Shown here: positions 16,170 through 24,553 of the stretch, piece after piece
How positions within the stretch are numbered: position 1 is the first letter of the stretch
Layout of the letters: every line of letters begins with the position of its first letter
Source of the DNA: an uncultured Eubacteriales bacterium
GTDB lineage: Bacteria; Bacillota; Clostridia; Oscillospirales; Acutalibacteraceae
DNA length: 32,325 bases
Direction of reading: 5' to 3'
NCBI GenBank assembly: GCA_900314795.1
Contig: OMWP01000022.1
Coordinates: 1-32,325, forward strand
Notes under the pieces: generated by a model
What the model was told of the DNA's origin: nothing
Databases searched by the model: none
Seen by the model: the letters and a program-made list of their open reading frames with translations, nothing else
Position numbers and translations under genes: made by a program

Positions 16170-16799
16170 ATGAATCGAATTAAACTCAAAGAAACCGTGA
16201 TCGTCGAAGGGCGCTATGACAGGATACGCCTCAGCGAGCTGATCGAAAGCCCGATGATCGAGACGGGCGGTTTTCGGGTGTTCAAGGATAAGGAAAAGCA
16301 GGAACTGATCCGCGCCGTCGCCAAACGCCGAGGGATCCTCGTGATGACGGATGTGGATTCCGCGGGCTTTGTCATCCGTAACTTTCTGCGCGGCATCGTG
16401 CCGCAGGATCAGATCTTGCACGCGTATATTCCGACGATCAAAGGCAAGGAAAAACGCAAACAGGAAGCGTCCAAGGAGGGCATCCTCGGGGTCGAAGGAA
16501 TCAGCCGTGACGCGCTGATCGAATCCATCCGCAACAGCGGCGCACATATAGTTTCTGTAGGGGAGGGGCTTGCTCCTCCCGATTATACGGATATGGAAGC
16601 TAAAATTGTGCAGTCTGAAATCACCAAAACCGATTTCTTTGATTACGGACTCTCGGGCTGTACCAATGCCGCCGCACATAGGGAAGAGGTGCTCTCTTCC
16701 TTAGGTCTGCCGACCTATTTGACCACTAACGCGATGATCTCCGCGCTCAACTGCCTGTTCACCAAGGATGAATTTGAGCAATATCTTTCACAACTATAA
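16170..16799 (+). CDS. rnmV: Ribonuclease M5-like toprim protein (DUF4093 C-terminus)
   Basis: RNase M5 matures 5S rRNA. The 209-residue protein has an N-terminal toprim domain: VIVEGRYDRIRL (catalytic Glu), FKDKEKQE, and MTDVDSAGF (the DxD). The C-terminal DUF4093 region is TKTDFFDYGLSGCTNAAAHR to the end. The ATG at 16170 gives the family N-terminus; an upstream TTG at 16149 would add seven residues without an RBS. Codons 130-137 (16557-16580) encode VGEGLAPP and at DNA level match the palindromic repeat arm at 6371-6395. This suggests an in-frame repeat insertion in the linker between toprim and DUF4093. Assignment to RNase M5 rather than another toprim protein is by these two domains together. 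Confidence 0.82.
   Translation: MNRIKLKETVIVEGRYDRIRLSELIESPMIETGGFRVFKDKEKQELIRAVAKRRGILVMTDVDSAGFVIRNFLRGIVPQDQILHAYIPTIKGKEKRKQEASKEGILGVEGISRDALIESIRNSGAHIVSVGEGLAPPDYTDMEAKIVQSEITKTDFFDYGLSGCTNAAAHREEVLSSLGLPTYLTTNAMISALNCLFTKDEFEQYLSQL
16557..16580 (+). repeat. Palindromic repeat arm inside the RNase M5 coding region
   Basis: It begins gtaggggaggggcttgct and folds as gggaggggc/gctcctccc (one G-T). It has the same layout as the arms at 6371-6395 and 6484-6508, including the gggggc-tt-gctcc core with the same wobble position. It is read in frame as VGEGLAPP. Confidence 0.6.
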
Positions 16800-16810
16800 A
16801 TTGTCGTAAA

Positions 16811-16940
16811 TAGGAGCGAAACGCGACGTGGCAATCTCAACCGCAGATAGATTTGTCATTGCGAGGAGCCTGCGACGTGATAATCTCAACCGCAGATAGA
16901 TTTGTCATTGCGAGGAGCTTGCGACGTGGCAATCTCATCC
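16811..16940 (+). repeat. Three tandem copies of the GTCATTGCGAGGAGC...GTGGCAATCTC repeat, 49-bp period
   Basis: Complete units begin tttgtcattgcgaggagc at 16852 and 16901; a partial unit starts at 16811 (taggagcgaaacgcgacgtg). Shared linkers read aatctcaaccgcagatag. They occupy the convergent spacer between rnmV and yebC. Confidence 0.8.
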
Positions 16941-16954
16941 GAATAACAAAGAAT

Positions 16955-16981
16955 AAAGGCTGTTCACGATGAACAGCCTTT
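16955..16981. terminator. Bidirectional terminator between rnmV and yebC
   Basis: Perfect 12-bp stem aaaggctgttca (16955-16966) and tgaacagccttt (16970-16981) with a three-base loop, and A/T-rich flanks on both sides. It serves both convergent genes. Confidence 0.85.
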
Positions 16982-17025
16982 CATTATCCCATTATTCATT
17001 TTTCAATCTTCAGTCTTCAATAGAC

Positions 17026-17760
17026 TCATTCAGCGTCTTCCCAGTTGTGCCATACATTCTGGATATCGTCGTTGTCCTCGAACATATCCAGCATCTTCTG
17101 CATTTGTACCCGGGTGTCGGGATCATCGATCTTGGTGTAGGTAGAGGGCACCTGCTCGATCTCGGCGGATGCGAATTCATAGCCCTGCGCCTGCAGATCG
17201 TCACGAACCGCGCCGAAATCCTCGGGCTCGGTGTAGATGGTGAAGATATCCTCATCCGCCTCAAAATCAGCGGCGCCCGCTTCCAGAGCGGCCTCCATCA
17301 CGGTGTCCTCATCCTTGTCAAGATCCTCGCGTTCGATGATCAGCACGCCCTTCTTAGTGAACATAAAGCCGACGCAGCCGGGGGTACCCATGTTGCCGCC
17401 GAATTTATCAAAGTAATGTCTGACCTCGCCCGCGGTACGATTGCGGTTGTCGGTCAGCGCTTCGACGATGACAGCAACGCCGCAGGGACCGTAACCCTCG
17501 TATGTAACAGCCTCGTAGTCAGCGGTCTCGCCGCCCTGTGCCTTTTTGATGATACGATCGATGTTATCGTTCGGTACATTCGCCGCCTTCGCCTTGGCGA
17601 TGCAATCTCTGAGTTTGGAGTTGACATTCGGGTCAGCGCTTCCGCCGTCGCGGATCGCTACCATCAGCTCTCTGCCGATCTTGGTGAATACCTTCGCGCG
17701 GGCAGCATCATTCTTACCCTTTTTCTGTTTGATCGTGCTCCATTTATTATGTCCTGACAT
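17026..17760 (-). CDS. yebC: YebC/PmpR family regulatory protein
   Basis: Cytosolic protein of 244 residues, the family length. The signature N-terminus [20 protein letters not shown], the [19 protein letters not shown] segment and the acidic C-terminal domains identify it. YebC-type proteins have been described as DNA-binding transcriptional regulators and, more recently, as helpers of translation at proline stretches. Which applies here is not visible. It is a single gene, divergent from yicC, with its own promoter and a shared terminator. Confidence 0.95.
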   Translation of the reverse strand: MSGHNKWSTIKQKKGKNDAARAKVFTKIGRELMVAIRDGGSADPNVNSKLRDCIAKAKAANVPNDNIDRIIKKAQGGETADYEAVTYEGYGPCGVAVIVEALTDNRNRTAGEVRHYFDKFGGNMGTPGCVGFMFTKKGVLIIEREDLDKDEDTVMEAALEAGAADFEADEDIFTIYTEPEDFGAVRDDLQAQGYEFASAEIEQVPSTYTKIDDPDTRVQMQKMLDMFEDNDDIQNVWHNWEDAE

Positions 17761-17796
17761 TGTTTATCATTCCTTTTCAATGTTTTTAACTGTATT

Positions 17797-17825
17797 AATA
17801 TAGCACACTTCTCCTGAATTGAAAA
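17797..17825 (-). promoter_or_regulatory. Predicted yebC promoter
   Basis: On the minus strand: -35 TTTTCA (17820-17825), 17-bp spacer, -10 TATATT (17797-17802), 37 bases before the ATG. Confidence 0.5.
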
Positions 17826-17853
17826 TAATAGTTACAATTTTGTAATAAACTCC

Positions 17854-17882
17854 TTGTAGTTTTGTGCGGATAATGGTAAAAT
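17854..17882 (+). promoter_or_regulatory. Predicted promoter for the yicC-rsgA block
   Basis: -35 TTGTAG (17854-17859), 17-bp spacer, -10 TAAAAT (17877-17882), 31 bases before the yicC start. It lies back to back with the yebC promoter. Confidence 0.5.
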
Positions 17883-17913
17883 AACAATGTATGTAAGAAA
17901 AGGGGGAATATGG

Positions 17914-18792
17914 ATGGTAATGTCGATGACCGGTTTCGGCAGGGCGGAGATTTCTGTCGGAAACCGTGATATTATCGTTGAGATGAAAAGCGTCAACCAC
18001 CGCTATTTTGAGTTCTCTTGCAGAACGAGCCGCGGTTACAGCTTTTTAGAAGATAAACTCAAGAAATACGTCGGCGAGAGGATCAGCCGCGGTAAGGTGG
18101 ATATGTATGTGTCCGTCACCGATAACGACGATTCTTCCGTTGAGGTTGAACTGAACAAGCCGCTTGCGTCTGGCTATATCGATGCGATGAAAACGCTGGC
18201 GGATGAGTATGGGCTCACAAATGATGTTTCTGTTTCTGTATTATCCCGCTTCAATGACATCTTCCAGATCACCAGACCGCCCGCGGATGAAGATGCCGTT
18301 TTCGCCGACGTCAAGGTCGCGGTCGACGCGGCGCTGGAGCGATTCCTCTCCATGCGTCAGGCAGAGGGTGAAAAGCTCAAAGAGGATATCTTAGGCCGCG
18401 CCGAGAAGATCATCGGTATCGTCGGCGAGATCGAGGAGCGTTCTCCGCAGACCGTGCAGGAGTATCGCGACAGGCTGTACGCAAAGCTCAGCGAGGTGTT
18501 GCAGAGCACCAACATTGATGACCAGCGCATTTTGACCGAGGCGGCGATCTTTGCCGATAAGGTCGCGGTGGATGAAGAGACCGTCCGACTGCGCTCCCAT
18601 TTTGATCAGATGAAGCAGTTCCTTGATTCAGGAGAGCCTGTCGGCAGAAAGCTCGACTTTATCGTGCAGGAGATGAACCGTGAGGCGAACACCATCGGCT
18701 CCAAGGTGAATGACTCCGTTTTAGCGCACAAGGTGGTCGACATCAAGGGCGAGATCGAGAAGATCCGCGAACAAGTCCAGAATATCGAATAA
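17914..18792 (+). CDS. YicC family endoribonuclease
   Basis: YicC family protein of 292 residues. It has the hallmark N-terminus SMTGFGRAE and MKSVNHRYFEFSCR, and a C-terminal DUF1732 region (GRKLDFIVQEMNREANTIGSK). The E. coli member is an endoribonuclease involved in small-RNA turnover. The reading frame opens at 17887, but the AGGGGG at 17901-17906 places the start at ATG 17914, giving MVMSMTGFGR as in relatives. The next gene, remA, begins 11 bases downstream, and yicC-remA-gmk is a standard Firmicutes order. Confidence 0.92.
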   Translation: MVMSMTGFGRAEISVGNRDIIVEMKSVNHRYFEFSCRTSRGYSFLEDKLKKYVGERISRGKVDMYVSVTDNDDSSVEVELNKPLASGYIDAMKTLADEYGLTNDVSVSVLSRFNDIFQITRPPADEDAVFADVKVAVDAALERFLSMRQAEGEKLKEDILGRAEKIIGIVGEIEERSPQTVQEYRDRLYAKLSEVLQSTNIDDQRILTEAAIFADKVAVDEETVRLRSHFDQMKQFLDSGEPVGRKLDFIVQEMNREANTIGSKVNDSVLAHKVVDIKGEIEKIREQVQNIE

Positions 18793-18803
18793 GGATTGAG
18801 AAT

Positions 18804-19049
18804 ATGAGATTTGTGAATATCGGCTTCGGCAACGTGGTGAATATCAGCAAGATCGTGTCCGTCGTCAGTCCCGAATCCGCGCCCATCAAGCGTATCGTGC
18901 AGATGAGCAAGGCGGCTTCCACGCTGATCGACGCGACCTTCGGCAGAAAGTGCAAGGCTGTCATCATCACTGACAGTGAATATATCGTACTGTCGGCGCT
19001 GACCACCGAGACGATCGCCGCGAGAATGGAGGATGCGAATGAAGAATAA
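18804..19049 (+). CDS. remA: RemA-like regulatory protein (DUF370)
   Basis: Small protein of 81 residues, family length. It has MRFVNIGFGNVVNISKIVSVVSPESAPIKR and ATFGRKCKAVIITDSEYIVLS, both conserved in DUF370/RemA. In Bacillus RemA is a DNA-binding activator of extracellular-matrix genes; clostridial members are less studied, and a role in matrix control here is only by analogy. It overlaps the gmk start by 11 bases, indicating coupled translation. Confidence 0.93.
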   Translation: MRFVNIGFGNVVNISKIVSVVSPESAPIKRIVQMSKAASTLIDATFGRKCKAVIITDSEYIVLSALTTETIAARMEDANEE

Positions 19050-19608
19050 AGGACTGTTGATCGTCTATACCGGCGCTTCGGGCGTCGGAAAAGGCACGAT
19101 CATGAAAATGTTGCTTGAAAAGAATCCCAACCTTCGCCTGTCGGTTTCCGCAACAACGAGAAAGCCGCGTGAAGGCGAGCAGGACGGCAGAGAATACTAC
19201 TTTGTCAGCCGTGAGCGTTTTGACGAGATGATCGCCGAAAACGGTTTTTTGGAGTATGCCGAGTATGTCGGCAACCAATACGGCACCCCGAAGGAACCCG
19301 TGTTCCGCATGCTGGATGAGGGCTTGGATGTGATCCTTGAGATCGAGGTCAAGGGCTTTTTGCAGGTCAAAGAGGCTTACCCCGACTGCGTAACGATCTT
19401 CATCGCGCCGCCGTCATTTGAAGAATTGCAATTAAGACTGCGCGGCAGAGGAACCGAGTCCGAGGAGGTCATTGCCGAACGACTCAAAACTGCCGAGGAA
19501 GAGCTGAAAAGTCAGGAGCTGTTTGATTATGTCGTCATCAATGACGATCTGAACAGAGCGGTGGATGAGGTGCTGTCCATCATCGCCGTTAAAAAGCAAC
19601 AATCATAA
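19039..19608 (+). CDS. gmk: Guanylate kinase
   Basis: Converts GMP and ATP to GDP and ADP in the cytosol. The protein is 189 residues. The P-loop is ASGVGKGT near 12-19; the GMP-binding segment has SATTRKPREGEQDGREYYFV, and the lid region is GRGTESEEVIAERL. The ATG at 19039, six bases after GGAGG, is preferred to the ATG at 19033, which abuts the RBS. The P-loop reads TGASGVGKGT rather than the usual SGPSGAGKGT, a mild variation with Lys and Thr kept. A repeat (19642-19689) separates it from rpoZ. Confidence 0.94.
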   Translation: MKNKGLLIVYTGASGVGKGTIMKMLLEKNPNLRLSVSATTRKPREGEQDGREYYFVSRERFDEMIAENGFLEYAEYVGNQYGTPKEPVFRMLDEGLDVILEIEVKGFLQVKEAYPDCVTIFIAPPSFEELQLRLRGRGTESEEVIAERLKTAEEELKSQELFDYVVINDDLNRAVDEVLSIIAVKKQQS

Positions 19609-19641
19609 ATAACTGCGGGAAATACCCGTAAGATAAATATC

Positions 19642-19689
19642 GGTTGAGATTGCCACGGGATGACTTGCGTCGATCCCTCGCAATGACAA
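19642..19689 (-). repeat. Dispersed palindromic repeat, GTCATTGCGA...GTGGCAATCTC family (inverted copy)
   Basis: Reads ggttgagattgccacggg to ctcgcaatgaca, the reverse orientation of the copies at 10461 and 16852. It lies between gmk and rpoZ. Confidence 0.75.
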
Positions 19690-19710
19690 TCGTAATAAAG
19701 GAGTATCATT

Positions 19711-19914
19711 ATGAAAAGAGCATCTTTAGATGATATGTTGAGCGGCAAGGAGAGCCGTTACGCACTGGTGATCGGCGTGGCAAAGCGCGCCAGAGAGATC
19801 GCCGACGGATTCAAGGAGGAGGGCATCATCACTGATGAAAAGCCCGTTCTTCTCGCAATTGAAGATTTCAAAAATCACAAATACAATATCCTTGAAGAGG
19901 ATGACGAGGACTGA
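19711..19914 (+). CDS. rpoZ: DNA-directed RNA polymerase omega subunit
   Basis: Small polymerase assembly subunit of 67 residues. The region SRYALVIGVAKRAREIADGF is the conserved omega core, and KPVLLAIEDF follows. The RBS aaaggag lies eight bases from the ATG. It is shorter than the E. coli protein but typical of Firmicutes, with an acidic tail (EEDDED). Its stop overlaps the priA start by one base (TGATG). In many Firmicutes coaBC lies between rpoZ and priA; it is absent here. Confidence 0.93.
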   Translation: MKRASLDDMLSGKESRYALVIGVAKRAREIADGFKEEGIITDEKPVLLAIEDFKNHKYNILEEDDED

Positions 19915-22349
19915 TGACCGATAAGATCGCTTATGTCGCGGTGGAAAACGCGTTGCTGCATTTTGACAACGCGTTCAGCTACCGGATCCCCGAGGGGATG
20001 CCCGTGCAGGCAGGATGCCGTGTGGCGGTACCCTTCGGCAGAGGCGACAGTAAGCGTCAGGGCATTGTTCTCGGACTCGGTGAAGAGGACGCCGAAAATC
20101 TGAAAACGGTATCCGAGCTATTGGACGACGAGCCTGTCTTGAATGATGAAATGCTCAAAATGTGCAGTTTCATCAAAAGCCATTGCTTTTGCACCTATTA
20201 CGACGCTGTCAAAGCAATGCTGCCCGCAGGCATCAACTATCGTCTGTCGCTCGAATACTCCGTCAGAGCTGATCTCGGTGATCGTTTCTATGATCTATCT
20301 GATGAATATCGTAGGATCGCCACTATTATTCGTTCAAAGAATAATAAAGTCGAGAAGCACCACTTGTTACAGGAGCTCGGCTATGCTGATGCATCCGTAT
20401 TGGATCAAATGGAAGCAGAAGGGATCCTGTTCAAAAATGACGCGGCACTGCGCCGTATCGGCGACAAGACGATCAAGATGATCCGCCTGAGCGACGACGC
20501 CGAGACCCTGTTGCAGGGGATGAAGCTCAGCGCAAAGCAGGAGAGCGTCATCGATTTGCTGTCTACCGTCGGCTCCGCATCGGTCAAAGAGGTGTGCTAT
20601 TATACCGGCGTCACGACCTCTGTGCCCGATACACTGGTGCGCAAGAATATCGCCGTCTATTATGATGACGAGGTGTTCCGCGTACCGAAATCCTCCGTCT
20701 CCGATAAGCGTGAGATCACCTTGACCGAGGAACAGCAAAAGGCGTTTGACGAGCTGAGCGAGTTGTATCATGCGGACAAGCCCGAGGTATCGCTGTTGTA
20801 CGGTATCACCGGCTCGGGAAAGACTTCGGTGTTCTTCAAGCTGATCGAGCAGGCGGCAAGCGACGGAAAGGACGTCATCGTCATGGTGCCCGAGATCGCG
20901 CTCACACCGCAGATGATCGCGATGTTTCGTGCGCATTTCGGCGACAAGGTCGCGGTATTTCACAGCGCACTGTCACTGGGAGAGCGGCTCGATGAATATA
21001 AGCGCGTCAGCCGCGGGATCGCCAAGATCGCCGTCGGCACACGCTCCGCGATATTCGCGCCGTTCCGCAATCTCGGTCTGATCATCATGGATGAGGAACA
21101 GGAGCATACCTACAAATCCGAGTCAAAGCCCCGCTTCAATACAAAGGAACTGGCGAAATTCCGCTGTTCCTATCATAAAGCGCTGTTATTGTTCTCGTCC
21201 GCGACGCCGAGCGTTGAAACGTACTATTACGCCAACACGGGCAGATATCATAAGCATGTGCTCACGAAGCGTTACGGCACAGCGACTCTGCCCGATGTCG
21301 TGATCGCGGATATGAACGAGGAGATCGAGGTTGGCAATACGGGAGTGTTCTCTAATATTCTTTTGCAGAATATTGAGGAGAATCTCGACAACGGCAAGCA
21401 GAGTATTCTGCTGTTGAATCGCCGCGGGTACAATTCCTATGTCACCTGTAACTCCTGCCGTGAACCGCTGACCTGCCCCAACTGCTCGATCTCGCTGACT
21501 TATCACAGCGCCAATAACCGCATGATGTGTCACTACTGCGGCTATTCTGTGCCGTACAGGACAGAATGTCCCACCTGTCACAGCCACAGTTTGCGGCTCA
21601 GGGGTACCGGCACCCAGCGTGCCGAGGTCGAGATCGCGGAGATCTTTCCGCAGGCGCGGATCCTCAGGATGGACACTGACACTACGATGACGCGGTCATC
21701 TCACGAGAAGAAGCTGACTGCCTTCGCCAACGGCGAATATGATATCCTCGTCGGTACGCAGATGGTGGCGAAAGGTCTTGATTTTCCCAACGTCACTTTG
21801 GTCGGTGTGCTGAACGCCGATCATATGCTGTATCTTGACGATTACCGCAGTTATGAGAACACCTTCTCACTGCTCACGCAGGTCGTCGGACGCTCGGGAC
21901 GCGGTAAGGATAAGGGTAGAGCGATCATCCAGACCTACACGCCCGAGAATCCGATCATCGCATTGGCGGCTCAGCAGGATTATGACGCGTTCTACAATGC
22001 GGAGATCGGCATCCGTAAAGCGATGCTGTACCCGCCGTTCGCGAGTATCTGCATGGTCGGCTTTGTCGGAGAAAACGCAAAGCTGACCGAGAGCGCCGCT
22101 TTTGCGTTCACCAAGCAAATGACAACATTATTGCGAACAGAATTCACCGATATCCCGCTCAGGGTTTTAGGACCCTCACAGGCGGCGGTATTCAAGGTGA
22201 GTAATAAATACAGATTCAAATTGATTTTAAAATGCCGTAACGACAGCCGATTTCGCGAGATGCTCGCACGTATGCTCGTGCAGTTTTCATCTAATCGCGA
22301 ATTCGGTAACGTAACGGTGTACGCGGATATGGATCCGTTGAATTTATAA
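19914..22349 (+). CDS. priA: Primosomal protein N' (replication restart helicase PriA)
   Basis: Superfamily 2 DNA helicase of 811 residues that reloads the replisome at stalled forks. The N-terminal 3'-end-binding domain starts IAYVAVENALLHFDNAFSYR. Walker A is GITGSGKT (297-304) and Walker B DEEQ (393-396). A zinc-binding insertion contains the Cys pairs CNSC, CPNC, CHYC and CPTC, and helicase motif GTQMVAKGLDFPNV follows. The C-terminal domain ends FGNVTVYADMDPLNL. All catalytic residues look intact. It is coupled to rpoZ by the one-base overlap and followed by def after a short repeat. Confidence 0.96.
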   Translation: MTDKIAYVAVENALLHFDNAFSYRIPEGMPVQAGCRVAVPFGRGDSKRQGIVLGLGEEDAENLKTVSELLDDEPVLNDEMLKMCSFIKSHCFCTYYDAVKAMLPAGINYRLSLEYSVRADLGDRFYDLSDEYRRIATIIRSKNNKVEKHHLLQELGYADASVLDQMEAEGILFKNDAALRRIGDKTIKMIRLSDDAETLLQGMKLSAKQESVIDLLSTVGSASVKEVCYYTGVTTSVPDTLVRKNIAVYYDDEVFRVPKSSVSDKREITLTEEQQKAFDELSELYHADKPEVSLLYGITGSGKTSVFFKLIEQAASDGKDVIVMVPEIALTPQMIAMFRAHFGDKVAVFHSALSLGERLDEYKRVSRGIAKIAVGTRSAIFAPFRNLGLIIMDEEQEHTYKSESKPRFNTKELAKFRCSYHKALLLFSSATPSVETYYYANTGRYHKHVLTKRYGTATLPDVVIADMNEEIEVGNTGVFSNILLQNIEENLDNGKQSILLLNRRGYNSYVTCNSCREPLTCPNCSISLTYHSANNRMMCHYCGYSVPYRTECPTCHSHSLRLRGTGTQRAEVEIAEIFPQARILRMDTDTTMTRSSHEKKLTAFANGEYDILVGTQMVAKGLDFPNVTLVGVLNADHMLYLDDYRSYENTFSLLTQVVGRSGRGKDKGRAIIQTYTPENPIIALAAQQDYDAFYNAEIGIRKAMLYPPFASICMVGFVGENAKLTESAAFAFTKQMTTLLRTEFTDIPLRVLGPSQAAVFKVSNKYRFKLILKCRNDSRFREMLARMLVQFSSNREFGNVTVYADMDPLNL

Positions 22350-22352
22350 TAA

Positions 22353-22394
22353 GGTAGAGATTGCCACAGTTCCTTTGGAACTTCGCAATGACTT
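22353..22394 (-). repeat. Dispersed palindromic repeat, GTCATTGCGA...GTGGCAATCTC family (short inverted copy)
   Basis: Reads gtagagattgccacagttcc to ttcgcaatgac, with the inner hairpin gttcc/ggaac. It lies between priA and def. Confidence 0.7.
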
Positions 22395-22415
22395 TTAGAT
22401 TAGGAGAGTAACACG

Positions 22416-22901
22416 ATGGCACTGCGTAATATCGTGAAAGAGGGCGACCCGATTCTGACGAAGAAATGCCGCCCTGTTGAAAAATTCAATCAAAGAATAT
22501 GGGATCTGCTCGATGATATGGTCGAGACCCTTGCCGATTCTAACGGAGTCGGTCTTGCCGCCCCTCAGGTCGGCGTGATGCGCCGCGTCTGTGTGATCGA
22601 CGTCGGCGACGGCCCGATCGAGTTCATTAATCCCGAGATCATCGAATCGGAGGGTGAGCAGGAGGTACAGGAAGGCTGTCTGAGCTGTCCCGGAGAATTC
22701 GGCATCATCAAGCGCCCTGCTCATGTCAAAGCACGTTTTCAGGACAGAAACGGCGATTTTGTTGAGCTTGAGGGCGACGATCTGCTGGCGCAGGCGATGT
22801 GCCACGAATTCGACCACCTCGACGGCATTATCTTCAAATCAAAGGTGGAGCGGATGCTCACCGAAGAAGAATTGCGAGAAATGAGAGAAGAACAAGAATG
22901 A
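22416..22901 (+). CDS. def: Peptide deformylase
   Basis: Removes the N-formyl group from nascent proteins. The protein is 161 residues. Motif 1 is GVGLAAPQVG (44-53), motif 2 EGCLS with Cys88, and motif 3 CHEFDHLDG with His130, Glu131 and His134 (metal ligands and catalytic Glu). Motif 3 has Phe where Ile or Leu is usual. The RBS aggag lies upstream of the ATG. The stop overlaps the fmt start (ATGA), which couples the enzymes that add and remove the formyl group. Confidence 0.96.
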   Translation: MALRNIVKEGDPILTKKCRPVEKFNQRIWDLLDDMVETLADSNGVGLAAPQVGVMRRVCVIDVGDGPIEFINPEIIESEGEQEVQEGCLSCPGEFGIIKRPAHVKARFQDRNGDFVELEGDDLLAQAMCHEFDHLDGIIFKSKVERMLTEEELREMREEQE

Positions 22902-23818
22902 GAATCATATTCATGGGTACGCCCGATTTTGCCGTGCCCTGTTTGAATAAACTGATCGAAGCGGGTCACGACATCGCGGCGGTGTTCACCCAGCCCGATA
23001 AACCCCGCGGCAGAAAACAGATATTGACCCCGCCTGAGGTAAAGGTTTGCGCACTCGAACACGGCTTGACCGTCTATCAGCCGAAGACCCTGCGCAGTGG
23101 TGAAGCGTTCTCTATCATCAAAGAGATCGCCCCCGCGTGTATCGTGGTCGCCGCTTACGGCAAGATCTTGCCAAAAGAGATCCTCGATCTGCCGCCATAT
23201 GGCTGTATCAATGTGCACGGCTCCCTGCTGCCGAAATATCGCGGCTCGGCTCCGATCCAGTGGTCGGTCATCAACGGTGACAAAGAGACCGGCGTGACCA
23301 TCATGCAGATGGCTGAGGGCGTTGATACCGGCGATATGCTGTATCAAAAGGCGATCCCGATCAACATCGACGATACCGCTGAGAGCATGTTCAACAAGCT
23401 CTCCGACTTAGGCGGTGAGATGATCGTCGAAGCAATTGAGAAGCTCGAAAAAGGCGAGTTGATCGCTGAAAAGCAGGATGAAGCGCTCGCGACTCACGCG
23501 CCGATGCTTGACAAGGCGATATCCGAGATCGACTGGCATAAACCCGCCCTTGAGGTGCATAATCTTGTCAGAGGTCTATACAGCTGGCCGATCGCCCAGA
23601 CGACCCTGCACGGCAAAAAGCTCAAGATCTACCATACAACCTTAGGCAAAGGAAACGGTGAACCGGGAGCCGTGATCGCGACCGATCCGCTCACGATCGC
23701 ATGTGAAGAGGGTTCTGTGGTGATCGAAGAGCTACAGCTTGAAGGAAAAAAGCGCATGGATGCGAAAGCCTTTTTGATCGGTCATCCGCTCAAAATCAAT
23801 GATAAACTCGGAGAATAA
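22898..23818 (+). CDS. fmt: Methionyl-tRNA formyltransferase
   Basis: Formylates Met-tRNA for translation initiation, using 10-formyl-THF. The protein is 306 residues. It starts MRIIFMGTPDFAVP; the active-site region is INVHGSLLPKYRGSAPIQW, followed by TGVTIMQMAEGVDTGDML, and a C-terminal tRNA-binding domain. The frame stays open upstream to 22799, but the family N-terminus fixes the start at 22898, inside the ATGA overlap with def. There is no strong RBS of its own, consistent with reinitiation. Confidence 0.96.
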   Translation: MRIIFMGTPDFAVPCLNKLIEAGHDIAAVFTQPDKPRGRKQILTPPEVKVCALEHGLTVYQPKTLRSGEAFSIIKEIAPACIVVAAYGKILPKEILDLPPYGCINVHGSLLPKYRGSAPIQWSVINGDKETGVTIMQMAEGVDTGDMLYQKAIPINIDDTAESMFNKLSDLGGEMIVEAIEKLEKGELIAEKQDEALATHAPMLDKAISEIDWHKPALEVHNLVRGLYSWPIAQTTLHGKKLKIYHTTLGKGNGEPGAVIATDPLTIACEEGSVVIEELQLEGKKRMDAKAFLIGHPLKINDKLGE

Positions 23819-23837
23819 ATGATAAGGAGACAGAACG

Positions 23838-24530
23838 ATGGTATTTTATAATTTAAATTATCTGATCTACATGCTGCCGTGTTTTATTTTGTCGCTGATT
23901 TGCAATATCATGGTCAAGTCAAATTTCAGCAAGTATTCACAGATCGCCAATTCCCGCCGCTTGACCGGCGCACAGGCGGCACAGCAGGTGCTGTCCGCGC
24001 ACGGCGTAACAGGCGTTCGCATCGAACCTGTGCAGGGTAATCTGACGGATCACTTTGATCCGCGCTCCAATGTGATCCGCCTGTCGGAATCTGTATATAA
24101 CGCTAAGACGGTTGCGGCTGTCGGCGTAGCCTGTCATGAGGCGGGTCACGCGGTTCAGCACGCGGAGGGGTATCTGCCCAACAAGATCCGCTCCGTGATC
24201 GTTCCGATGGCGAACTTCGGTTCCCGACTGAGCTGGATCTTCTTGGTCGTCGGTTTACTTCTTCCCACAAAGTACAATTTTGTCGTGATCATCGGTATCG
24301 TGCTGTTCTCGTTATCGGTGCTGTTTACCCTGATCACCCTGCCGGTCGAGTTCAACGCGTCCAGCCGTGCGCTGAAAACGATCAAAGAGACCAACATGCT
24401 CAACCCCGATGAGTATGACGGCGCGAAGAAGGTATTGACCTCTGCGGCAATGACCTATGTCGCCGCCGCCGCGACGTCGATCGCACAGCTCCTCAGACTG
24501 TTGATGATCGCGAATAACCGCAGAAGATAA
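23838..24530 (+). CDS. Membrane-associated neutral zinc metallopeptidase (YugP-like)
   Basis: Zinc_peptidase_2 family protein of 230 residues. An N-terminal hydrophobic segment (YLIYMLPCFILSLICNIMV) is followed by the soluble catalytic part with HEAGHAVQ near 101-108, then two further membrane segments (about 135-180) and a C-terminal segment rich in Ala. The HExxH motif is intact. The substrate and physiological role are not known. The location between fmt and rsmB is often seen in Clostridia, and its RBS (aaggaga) is clear. Confidence 0.88.
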   Translation: MVFYNLNYLIYMLPCFILSLICNIMVKSNFSKYSQIANSRRLTGAQAAQQVLSAHGVTGVRIEPVQGNLTDHFDPRSNVIRLSESVYNAKTVAAVGVACHEAGHAVQHAEGYLPNKIRSVIVPMANFGSRLSWIFLVVGLLLPTKYNFVVIIGIVLFSLSVLFTLITLPVEFNASSRALKTIKETNMLNPDEYDGAKKVLTSAAMTYVAAAATSIAQLLRLLMIANNRRR

Positions 24531-24553
24531 AATAACTAACAGAGGAAAGAATC

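Noticed and set aside
16811-16940. Possible CRISPR array (49-bp period)
   Set aside because: Only two full units and one partial, with the spacer sequence also repeated and no cas gene; it matches the dispersed palindrome family.
22799-22897. Longer N-terminus for fmt
   Set aside because: It overlaps def completely; MRIIFMGTPDFAVP at 22898 is the conserved start.
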